In this document: positions 1 through 6,636 of the stretch, piece by piece | Position numbering within the stretch: the stretch's first letter is position 1 | Layout of the letters: every line of letters starts with the position of its first letter | Assembly (NCBI GenBank): GCA_964435305.1 | Contig: CAYSZH010000136.1 | Coordinates: forward strand, 1 to 12,848 | Direction: 5' to 3' | DNA length: 12,848 nt | DNA from: Granulosicoccus sp964435305 | GTDB lineage: Bacteria > Pseudomonadota > Gammaproteobacteria > Granulosicoccales > Granulosicoccaceae | Notes under the pieces: generated by a model | The model's input: only the letters and a program-made list of their open reading frames with translations | What the model was told of the DNA's origin: nothing | Databases searched by the model: none | Position numbers and translations under genes: made by a program

Positions 1-57
1 TGCGCTGCCGGCGCCAAGGGTAAGTGTCAATGCTAATGTTGATAGTAGTTTCTTCAT
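1..57 (-). CDS. Partial exported protein, probable ABC-transporter substrate-binding protein (N-terminus only)
   Basis: Only the first 19 codons are inside the window, read leftwards from an ATG at 55-57: MKKLLSTLALTLTLGAGSA. This is a classic Sec signal peptide start (two Lys, a Leu/Thr/Ala-rich core and small residues near a cleavage site). An AAGGAG ribosome-binding site lies 10 bases before the ATG (68-73 on the plus strand), which supports the start. The gene follows a HisP-type amino-acid transporter ATPase on the same strand, 127 bases downstream of it. A periplasmic amino-acid-binding protein is therefore the likely identity, but that is inference from context. The visible residues show only that the product is exported. 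Confidence 0.6.
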   Translation of the reverse strand, partial: MKKLLSTLALTLTLGAGSA

Positions 58-132
58 AGTTACTCGTCTCCTTATTAATTTAAATCATTAATCTAAATCT
101 AACGCCCCAAAGGCGCTATGCAATTTCTCTGA

Positions 133-188
133 GTCACTCTCTTTAAGTCACTCTCTTTAAGTTACTCTATTCAAGTCACTTTCTCTAA
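133..188. repeat. Four tandem copies of a 14-bp repeat
   Basis: The units are 133-146 and 147-160 (identical, GTCACTCTCTTTAA), 161-174 (GTTACTCTATTCAA) and 175-188 (GTCACTTTCTCTAA). The last unit contains the stop codon of the upstream ATPase gene and its final bases. The block fills much of the gap between the ATPase gene and the exported-protein gene. It could be slippage-made spacer, a set of protein-binding sites, or RNA that changes expression between the two genes. The sequence does not decide among these. Confidence 0.85.
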
Positions 189-1009
189 CTAACATGTGCT
201 TCAAACGGAACAGTTGAAACAAACGCCTTACATCGTTCGCTATTGGCTTCATGAAATACTTGCCTGGCAGTACCGGATTCTTCTACTACACCTTCGTGAA
301 GAAACAGCACCTGATTAGACACCTCTCTGGCAAAGTGCATTTCATGTGTCACCAAAATCATGGTTCTGCCTTCGTCAGCAAGGGTGTGAATTACCTTAAG
401 TACTTCACCCACAAGTTCTGGATCGAGAGCAGATGTGGGTTCGTCAAACAACATGACGCGAGGTTCAATAGCCAGTGCGCGCGCTATCGCTGCTCGTTGT
501 TGTTGCCCACCAGATAAAAAGGCCGGGTACTGATCCCGTTTTTCCCATAATCCAACCCGATTGAGAAAATGCTCGGCTTTCTCGCGCGCAGCAGCTTTAC
601 TGAGTTTCTGAACGTGTATGGGAACTTCCATCACGTTTTGAAGCACCGTCATATGTGCCCATAGATTGAAGCTCTGGAATACCATGCCAAGCTTGATGCG
701 CAATCGCTCGACTTGTTTAGTGTCAGCCGGCACAAGCGAGCCTTTGTCAGCACCTGTACCTTGATTAAAACGTATGGATTCGCCAGCAACCTGAATGGTC
801 CCAGCCGTGGGAAGTTCGAGGAGGTTAATGCAACGCAGAAAGGTACTCTTACCCGATCCGCTCGCGCCTATTATCGACAGGACATCACCTTCGTGAGCTC
901 GTAAGCCAACACCTCGCAACACTTCAAGATCACCGAAACGTTTGTGCAAACCATCCACAACAACAGCTTCGTTACCAGAACGATGAAGGGGTTTATCCAC
1001 AACAAGCAC
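185..1009 (-). CDS. Polar amino-acid ABC transporter ATP-binding protein (HisP/ArtP type)
   Basis: This is the cytoplasmic ATPase that powers an amino-acid importer of the PAAT family. All nucleotide-binding motifs are present: Walker A GASGSGKST (residues 48-56), Q-loop at Gln112, signature LSGGQQQR (165-172), Walker B VMLFDE (185-190), D-loop SALD and switch His222. The stretch MVFQSFNLWAHMTVLQNVME (109-128) closely matches the HisP subgroup, which suggests basic amino acids (His, Lys, Arg, ornithine) or opines as substrate; this is inferred. The length of 274 is a little above the usual 250-260. The GTG at 1007-1009 follows an in-frame stop directly and has no clear ribosome-binding site, so an internal GTG near residue 18 is a possible true start. 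No permease gene is visible. The likely binding protein follows downstream, so the permeases probably lie beyond the left edge. Confidence 0.96.
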   Translation of the reverse strand: MLVVDKPLHRSGNEAVVVDGLHKRFGDLEVLRGVGLRAHEGDVLSIIGASGSGKSTFLRCINLLELPTAGTIQVAGESIRFNQGTGADKGSLVPADTKQVERLRIKLGMVFQSFNLWAHMTVLQNVMEVPIHVQKLSKAAAREKAEHFLNRVGLWEKRDQYPAFLSGGQQQRAAIARALAIEPRVMLFDEPTSALDPELVGEVLKVIHTLADEGRTMILVTHEMHFAREVSNQVLFLHEGVVEESGTARQVFHEANSERCKAFVSTVPFEAHVS

Positions 1010-1149
1010 TCAACTTTTGTAGATCAGGAGCCAAGCATTTGATCTTTAACCACATATCGCCAGTTTAGTGCATGCTGGACCAGCCTGTAAACGCCTGCCT
1101 GCGACATATGCAGCCAGGAGAGGCCTTGGCGCGAAAATAAGGCGTTTAA

Positions 1150-2319
1150 TTAACTAATGAGCCCCGATAGTGCGCTGTTACGGTACTGGGAAAATCGGTT
1201 GTCAGGTATATCAAACCAGTTAGCCAATACTTGATCGTAAACAGATCTATAGTCTGTGGTGTAAGTTGGGTCACCATCGACAAGATGGGATAGGTCAGTA
1301 GGATTACCGTACAGACCAGAGTTAACTGCGCCACCTGCCAGAAAATGCGGCGCTGCGGTGCCGTGATCTGTACCGCCTGATGCGTTTTCGGCTGCACGAC
1401 GACCAAATTCTGAGTAACTCATTATGAGCGTATTATTCCACTCGCCCAAGGCGACAAGGCCATCCCGAAACTGCTTTATCCCGCTACCAAGTTCACGGAG
1501 TAATCTTTTGTGCCGTGGAATTTGATTATTGTGGGTATCAAACCCATTGAGCTGAACTCGGTATACCGGTGTATCGACACCGGCGCTAATCAGTCTCAAC
1601 ACTTCATCTAGCTGTGGCCCCAATGACCCACCTTTAACCCGTGGCGAGCGTTTCTGTTTTTTGAGTTTGCTGCTTAAACTATCCATGGTGTGATGCAATT
1701 CCTGCATTCGCGCCGCGACAAGTTCCACGGCCGAATTGTATTGCTGACCATCATCGGGTAATGGCACTTGCGTATTTTCGATCTGGCGGGTGGATTCCAG
1801 AGACATCCAACGACCACTCTCACTGGAAAATAGGTTAAGACGACCCTCCATGCTTATGCCATGAGCATCCACCACACCTCTTGCTAGGCGATGTTCGATA
1901 TCGTGTGTCATCCAACCATCGCGACCCTCTCGGCCACCATCTCCACCGGTTTCCCATAAGGCGATACTTTTAAAATGAGACCGATTGGCTTTGGGATAAC
2001 CCAGGCCATCCACCCAGGCCAGATCGCCCTGTTCCCATAAGGGCATGAGCTCTTTTAGCGAACTATGCAAACCCGTATCATCATCCAGCATCACAATTTC
2101 TTTGTTTGTAAGCGAGAGCACCGGACGCAGTTTATGATAGAGATCGTTTCGGTAAGGTACCAGCGTATTAAGCCCATCGTTTGCACCACTGAGCTCAACT
2201 AACAACAGTCTTTTACCGCTGGCAGCTGTCTGTGCCAGCAGCTGCGATGCTGGCAGCGATATACCTGCTGGCAAGGCTAAGCCTAAACTCAATGCCTTTA
2301 AAACGTTTCGTCTATTCAT
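1150..2319 (-). CDS. DUF1501 family exported protein (Tat signal)
   Basis: This 389-residue protein belongs to the DUF1501 family, which from family knowledge is placed near the alkaline phosphatase/sulfatase fold; its reaction is not established. The N-terminus MNRRNVLKALSLGLALPAG has the twin-arginine pattern (RRNVLK) followed by a hydrophobic stretch, so export in folded form by Tat is likely, with cleavage probably near residues 30-34. Family landmarks follow: ELSGANDGLNTLVPY (42-56), GFDTH (259-263), YSEFGRR (302-308) and SGGTDHG (314-320). The Asp/His residues in these blocks are candidates for metal ligands. The start has an AGGG site 7 bases before the ATG. The gene lies 47 bases downstream of the DUF1800 gene on the same strand, the usual pairing for these two families, and is probably in one operon with it. 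No truncation is seen. Confidence 0.93.
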   Translation of the reverse strand: MNRRNVLKALSLGLALPAGISLPASQLLAQTAASGKRLLLVELSGANDGLNTLVPYRNDLYHKLRPVLSLTNKEIVMLDDDTGLHSSLKELMPLWEQGDLAWVDGLGYPKANRSHFKSIALWETGGDGGREGRDGWMTHDIEHRLARGVVDAHGISMEGRLNLFSSESGRWMSLESTRQIENTQVPLPDDGQQYNSAVELVAARMQELHHTMDSLSSKLKKQKRSPRVKGGSLGPQLDEVLRLISAGVDTPVYRVQLNGFDTHNNQIPRHKRLLRELGSGIKQFRDGLVALGEWNNTLIMSYSEFGRRAAENASGGTDHGTAAPHFLAGGAVNSGLYGNPTDLSHLVDGDPTYTTDYRSVYDQVLANWFDIPDNRFSQYRNSALSGLIS

Positions 2320-2366
2320 GTGTCAACCCTGGCTGTAGCACATTAATGGTTCCTTGGTTTGCTGTT

Positions 2367-5024
2367 TTAATAAACCTGAAACACTGGATGCGCAATAATC
2401 TTTTCTATTTGTTGCGCTACGGGCAAGCTATGTAGGTCTTCCAGACCAGAAATGTCACCGGCATCAGCTCCGGTTAGAATCAATTCACTGATACTCGCTG
2501 CCGACTGATGAGCCATATCATTTACAGCCCAGCCGTTTGTATAAGTGATCGTGGGTTTCTGAAAAAACGTCGGTTTAAAAACAGTATCCTTATTGACATA
2601 GTTTTCGGAAATAATGTTCACAGCGGTCGTAGCTGCACCGCCATTTAAATTCACCGATGCCATCTGCGCAATCCGTTGCTGCCAATGCGCTACGGTATCA
2701 ATGTCACGCTTACGTATTGCAGTTTCATTGACGTAAGCCAAGAGCGACATGGCATTCGTCTTTAACACGTCTATCAGTTTTTTCTCATGCACCTGTAAAC
2801 TATCGTAGTGGCATCGCAGCTGCTCATCGTTTGTCTCTTCAAGAGGGAAAAAGAGATACTTTTGCGCAGGTGAATTTTTTTCCTGCCACGCACAGGCAGG
2901 CCATTTTTCCACACATTCTGTTGAACAGCCGAACGAACTCAACTGAACAGCGAGCTGATCGACATCATTGCTAACAATCGAAAAACTGAACGTGTTAAAG
3001 AACACTTCTGGCGTTACAAAATCTTCAAGCGATACGGTGGTCACTATTCTGGACTTACGCTTGTTACTCCAGAATATTCTGGCCTCAGCGGCCTGATACC
3101 CAGTTTGTTCTAACGAGCCAGAGACTTTACCCTCAATAGCCAAGTTAGTTGATAACGGAATAGAAAGTTTGCCTCCACAGTACATACGACCTGCATTACC
3201 AGGGTTCTTGGGTGGACAGCGGGTGTGATTGGTGCCAGTAGATGCGCTCATTAGTTGTCCATTAAGAAATGCACCATCAATAAAAAGGTTGCGATCGCCA
3301 CTTGGGCCCGCAGCATCATTGATAAAGTCAATTGAAATTTGGTTTGCCTGCGCCAATGCATTTTCATCGACCGAGAGCACAATATCCTCCCAAGTGAGCA
3401 AACTCATTGTGGTTTTCCCGAATCGCTCGGTATCAATCCCTTGTTGCGCTTGAATAACCTCACTGGACCACAGACTGTCATTTCCGTCTAACAATGACAC
3501 AGTGAATTCTGGGGCTCCTTTATAATCGTGCGCCGCAAATCGAACTTGCATGGTGCGTTGCTGCGGCCGTGCATGCACTTCCATTACCTGCACGGTTTTT
3601 TCTGATGATGGCGTGGCGGATTCCATCATTGCGCCTGTGCTACTTGTGGCGCTTAACATGTCGCCAGATTGCATGCTGTTTGATGGACCCATTGTCGAGG
3701 CCATGCCTGAATTGTTTGCCATACTGTTAGATTTCGTATCGCCGGAAGCATTTGATCCATCAGAACCGTGCTCAAACCCATCCAACACAACATCACTTAG
3801 CGCTAGTTGGCGATTCAGCAATCGGCCTGGCGTTACGAAAGCACCGCCTTCAGTCCAGCCAGACACATTTGGCGGAGCGAATAAATCCATACCTAATAAC
3901 GCAAGCACGGATGGAAACTTTGTCCAGTGCTTCTTGGGGTAATCAAGCGTTCTCGCACTACCCACGAGAAGTGTCAGTGGTGACTTTACTAATGACAGTC
4001 GATTCTCATCGGCCCAAAACGCTTCACTGTTAAGCATATCTGTATACAGCGCTTGCAACTGATAATCAGATAACCGGAAGCGTTGAGCTAGCTTGCGTAC
4101 AAATTCGGGATCGGGTGTCGCATCTGAAATAAAAGCATGCCAGAAACGTGTGACTAGATATTGAGCCGCCGCTGGTTGTTCCAGTATCAGCTCAACTAAT
4201 GAGTCGCCATCATGCACAGCGGTCACGCCAAAAATTGTTTTAGGCGCCATGTCGCGTTTATAGCCTGCAAGCATAAAAGACATATTATGCCTCGGGCTGT
4301 ACCCATACCCGGTAAGCGCTCGTGCTGCCTGTTTAACCGTGGTCTCGGAATACTCTCCTTCTCCCAAGGTAAAAAGTTCGAGAAGTTCCCTAGCAAGATT
4401 TTCGTTTGGTTTACGTTTATTACTTGACTGATTATTTAAAAACTGCAGCAAGGCTGGATCTCTTATCATCGCCAGTAGTAATTCGCGATAAGATCCCAGC
4501 CCCAATTGTCGAAACGTTTGGTTTTGTCTGGCCATGCTGGTGCTTTGCCGAGACACCCCGTGATAGCTCGTAGCAAAATGATCGTGCCAGAAAAATACCA
4601 ATCGTTCAGATTGCGGTGAATCAGTGGTTAACATGTTGTTTATCCACCATTGACGAAGCTCGTTGATCTCTCTGTCGCGAGTCTGATCAAAAGCACGTTT
4701 CTGTTTCTCCTCAAGCAACCCACGCGCCCAGTATCGAGGTGCGGGTGCGTTTACCCATTCAGGCATAGGTACCTTAGGCGCGGTGGTCAACCCATCTACA
4801 ATGTGCTGCACCGCTTCGCGCCGAGACATTCCTTGCAAATTATTGATTTGGTCTAAAGAAGCGCCGAAGCCTGTTCGTGAGAGTAAATGGATTGCATCAG
4901 CATTTGATAAATTTCTTTGCAGCCACGGTGATTCGGATTCGGCAGAAACCTGCAATGAGCCCAGTAGCAAGCAGCAGGCAACAATCAGAGCGCTCTGCTG
5001 ATTTTTAAATAGGGAAAAGTTCAT
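2367..5024 (-). CDS. DUF1800 family exported protein with inserted carbohydrate-binding module
   Basis: An 885-residue secreted protein of unknown reaction. The start at 5022-5024 is chosen because it gives a clean signal peptide (residues 1-28, ending LQVSA) and has a GAGG sequence just upstream; the frame is open up to 5081 but that extension is not signal-like. DUF1800 hallmarks are FFWHDHFATS (144-153), NENLARELLELFTLGEGEY (207-225), AARALTGYGY (233-242) and PPNVSGWTEGG (384-394). The family is normally about 450-550 long. Here some 450 residues are inserted before the last family element, PVAQQIEKIIAHPVFQVY (868-885). The insertion holds a Ser/Asn/Met/Gly linker (418-476), a module like CBM36/60 (about 490-592, with FINDAAGPSGDRNLFIDG at 567-584) and a region with six Cys (603, 616, 700, 704, 711, 738) that could form disulfides. 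It is transcribed ahead of the DUF1501 gene. Confidence 0.93.
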   Translation of the reverse strand: MNFSLFKNQQSALIVACCLLLGSLQVSAESESPWLQRNLSNADAIHLLSRTGFGASLDQINNLQGMSRREAVQHIVDGLTTAPKVPMPEWVNAPAPRYWARGLLEEKQKRAFDQTRDREINELRQWWINNMLTTDSPQSERLVFFWHDHFATSYHGVSRQSTSMARQNQTFRQLGLGSYRELLLAMIRDPALLQFLNNQSSNKRKPNENLARELLELFTLGEGEYSETTVKQAARALTGYGYSPRHNMSFMLAGYKRDMAPKTIFGVTAVHDGDSLVELILEQPAAAQYLVTRFWHAFISDATPDPEFVRKLAQRFRLSDYQLQALYTDMLNSEAFWADENRLSLVKSPLTLLVGSARTLDYPKKHWTKFPSVLALLGMDLFAPPNVSGWTEGGAFVTPGRLLNRQLALSDVVLDGFEHGSDGSNASGDTKSNSMANNSGMASTMGPSNSMQSGDMLSATSSTGAMMESATPSSEKTVQVMEVHARPQQRTMQVRFAAHDYKGAPEFTVSLLDGNDSLWSSEVIQAQQGIDTERFGKTTMSLLTWEDIVLSVDENALAQANQISIDFINDAAGPSGDRNLFIDGAFLNGQLMSASTGTNHTRCPPKNPGNAGRMYCGGKLSIPLSTNLAIEGKVSGSLEQTGYQAAEARIFWSNKRKSRIVTTVSLEDFVTPEVFFNTFSFSIVSNDVDQLAVQLSSFGCSTECVEKWPACAWQEKNSPAQKYLFFPLEETNDEQLRCHYDSLQVHEKKLIDVLKTNAMSLLAYVNETAIRKRDIDTVAHWQQRIAQMASVNLNGGAATTAVNIISENYVNKDTVFKPTFFQKPTITYTNGWAVNDMAHQSAASISELILTGADAGDISGLEDLHSLPVAQQIEKIIAHPVFQVY
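3249..3557 (-). other. CBM36/60-like carbohydrate-binding module encoded inside the DUF1800 gene
   Basis: The stretch encodes residues about 490-592. It has the beta-strand-rich pattern of calcium-dependent xylan-binding modules: an opening strand TMQVRFAAHDYKG, a central VSLLDGNDSLWSSEV, and near the end the signature N-D-(6)-D-R-N-L-hydrophobic-hydrophobic-D (Asn569, Asp570, Asp577, Arg578, Asn579, Asp583). In CBM36 and CBM60 the equivalent acidic residues hold the calcium that contacts sugar hydroxyls. The assignment rests on remembered family motifs; a profile search would settle it. Confidence 0.6.
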
Positions 5025-5126
5025 GGCCCTCAGGGTATCTGAGTTTTTGGGCATTTTCGATCCGACTTGCCAACATGACACGTATTAAGGTAATAAGAAG
5101 TCTACTACTCAGCCAAGGTCAAAATC

Positions 5127-5600
5127 ATGACAAAGTTCGCACAGATACTGGCAGCTTGCCTGCTTTGCTGCTCATCTTTTACTTTTGCCGACTCCGTATC
5201 GCTGTCCCCAAGCCTTGATTTAGAAGCCGATGAGGTTATTCGGATTGTCGTTGAAGCACTTCAAACCAACGATTCCACGGCTGATGATAAAGGTATTGCA
5301 ACGGTTTACAGGTTTGCATCACCTGGTAATAAAAGCATGACAGGGCCTTTGGCAAGGTTTAGATCAATGATTAAAGGAGGGTTTGCGGTTATGCTTAACC
5401 ATGCGTCTGCTGAATATTCTGAAGTACAGATAAACGAGAACAAGGCTCGCCAGGCGGTTTGGCTTACTACTCTATCGGGCGATCAGCATGGCTTTATGTT
5501 CGAGGTTGGCAAACAGATAGACGGCGAGTTTGAAGGAATGTGGATGACCGATGCGGTGTGGCCGATCGGTGTCAGAAAAGCGCCAGGACAATCGATTTAG
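5127..5600 (+). CDS. Small secreted protein, DUF4864-like
   Basis: This is a 157-residue exported protein without known function. The first 21 residues (MTKFAQILAACLLCCSSFTFA) form a Sec signal peptide with cleavage likely after Ala21. The mature part carries RFASPGNKSMTGPLARFRSM (62-81), which resembles the DUF4864 pattern of F-A-S-P-x-N followed by T-G-P-x-x-R-F. The rest reads as a compact alpha+beta fold, with alternating strands such as QAVWLTTLSG and HGFMFEVGKQ. AAGG lies 9 bases before the ATG. The gene is divergent from the DUF1800 gene (102 bases between starts) and converges on folD. The short Cys-rich core includes LAAC at 8-11, but it comes too early to be a convincing lipobox. 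The family call is from memory and moderately sure. Confidence 0.75.
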   Translation: MTKFAQILAACLLCCSSFTFADSVSLSPSLDLEADEVIRIVVEALQTNDSTADDKGIATVYRFASPGNKSMTGPLARFRSMIKGGFAVMLNHASAEYSEVQINENKARQAVWLTTLSGDQHGFMFEVGKQIDGEFEGMWMTDAVWPIGVRKAPGQSI

Positions 5601-5614
5601 TTCGACCTGTCCAG

Positions 5615-5647
5615 ACACCGGATTAACACCGGATTAACACCGCATTA
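5615..5647. repeat. Three tandem copies of an 11-bp repeat between convergent genes
   Basis: The units are 5615-5625 and 5626-5636 (both ACACCGGATTA) and 5637-5647 (ACACCGCATTA, one change). The block lies between the stop codons of the DUF4864-like gene and folD, 14 bases after the first and 9 before the second. It looks like recent duplication in a spacer. No convincing terminator hairpin was seen between these two convergent genes. Confidence 0.85.
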
Positions 5648-5656
5648 ACTAAGAAA

Positions 5657-6532
5657 TTAGCCTGGCATTTCAACCCCTTGTTGTCGGCAGGCTTGCTGAA
5701 CCGTATTGTGCAGCAGACAGGCGATGGTCATGGGCCCAACACCGCCTGGCACAGGTGTAATAGCGCCAGCGACTTTTGATGCGGATTCAAATTCGACATC
5801 ACCCACAAGTTTTTTCTTGCCATCCCTTTCGATACGGTTAATGCCCACATCGATCACAGCAGCACCCGGTTTGACCCAATCACCGGGAATCATTTCAGGG
5901 CGGCCAACTGCAGCGACAAGAATATCAGCTGCACGACAAACCTCCTCTAACTGCTGTGTTCGAGAATGTGCGATTGTCACGGTACAACTCTCTTGCAACA
6001 GCAAGTTGGCCATGGGTTTACCGACAATATTAGAACGGCCAACGACCACTGCATTTTTACCACTAAGATCACCAAGACGATCTTTTAACATCATAATGCA
6101 GCCAAGCGGTGTGCATGGTACAACGCCAGTGCCACCGGTACTCAATAAACCCACATTTAATAAATGAAAGCCATCAACGTCTTTTTGGTAATTAATGGCG
6201 TCGAGTACTTTGGATTCATCGATATGCTTTGGCAGTGGTAGTTGCACCAGAATGCCATGAACTTTCTCATCGTCATTTAGTGTGCCGATTAATTCAAGCA
6301 AATCAGATTCAGCCGTACTGGCATCCAGCTTATGTTCAAAAGAGGTCATCCCCACCTCTACTGTCTGCTTCGCCTTGTTACGCACATAGACTTCACTTGC
6401 CGGGTCCTCACCGACCAGTACAACCGCTAAACCCGGCACCAGGTTATGTTGGCTTTTAAGAGCTGCTACCTTAATCGATAACTCGGATCGCAAATTAGCT
6501 GCGAACGCCTTCCCGTCAATAATATTACTCAT
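5657..6532 (-). CDS. folD: Bifunctional methylenetetrahydrofolate dehydrogenase / methenyltetrahydrofolate cyclohydrolase
   Basis: FolD interconverts 5,10-methylene-THF, 5,10-methenyl-THF and 10-formyl-THF with NADP+, supplying one-carbon units for purines and formyl-Met-tRNA in the cytoplasm. The 291 residues match the normal length. The N-terminal catalytic domain has VLVGEDPASEVYVRNKAKQ (38-56) with Tyr49 and catalytic Lys53, GILVQLPLP (93-101) with Gln97, and KDVDGFH (117-123) with Asp120. The Rossmann NADP site is VVVGRSNIVGKP (162-173), and the C-terminus carries the family end motif ITPVPGGVGPMT. All expected active-site residues are present. The ATG is preceded by a GAGA element. It stands alone on the minus strand, convergent with the DUF4864-like gene and divergent from the lipoprotein gene, so it is probably monocistronic. 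Confidence 0.98.
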   Translation of the reverse strand: MSNIIDGKAFAANLRSELSIKVAALKSQHNLVPGLAVVLVGEDPASEVYVRNKAKQTVEVGMTSFEHKLDASTAESDLLELIGTLNDDEKVHGILVQLPLPKHIDESKVLDAINYQKDVDGFHLLNVGLLSTGGTGVVPCTPLGCIMMLKDRLGDLSGKNAVVVGRSNIVGKPMANLLLQESCTVTIAHSRTQQLEEVCRAADILVAAVGRPEMIPGDWVKPGAAVIDVGINRIERDGKKKLVGDVEFESASKVAGAITPVPGGVGPMTIACLLHNTVQQACRQQGVEMPG

Positions 6533-6636
6533 GGCTTTCTCATCGAAAAGTGTGGATTACGTAACTATTCTGAATGTACAAAAATCGTATTGTTGCGTAT
6601 GTTAATCGATTATCTACCTTTTAGGTTCTGCGCTAT

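Noticed and set aside
103..115. Small hairpin CGCC-CCAAA-GGCG before the exported-protein gene
   Set aside because: The stem has only four strong pairs and no T-run follows, so terminator or attenuator function is not supported.
1074..1084. Dyad GCTGGACCAGC upstream of the ATPase gene
   Set aside because: It has a single-base centre, so it cannot be a hairpin. It could be an operator, but one short dyad with no repeat or promoter context is not enough.
3550..3942. Plus-strand open frame of 130 codons
   Set aside because: It lies wholly antisense to the DUF1800 gene, has no homology I can see and no start signals, so it is a shadow frame.
5025..5081. Longer N-terminus for the DUF1800 protein (start at 5081 or 5054)
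   Set aside because: The extra residues (MSCWQVGSKMPKNSDTLRA) are not signal-like, lack a ribosome-binding site and would bury the clear signal peptide that starts at 5024.
5151..5159. Lipobox LAAC in the DUF4864-like protein
   Set aside because: The Cys would be residue 11, leaving too short a hydrophobic core. A signal peptidase I site at residue 21 fits better.
5706..6167. Plus-strand open frame of 153 codons
   Set aside because: It is antisense to folD, whose protein is unmistakable. Its Thr/Pro/Ser-rich composition is typical of a reversed coding strand.
6557..6612. Palindromes TTACGTAA (6557-6564) and TAATCGATTA (6603-6612) between folD and the lipoprotein gene
   Set aside because: Short AT-rich palindromes are common by chance. 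I found no convincing promoter hexamers around them, so no operator is claimed.
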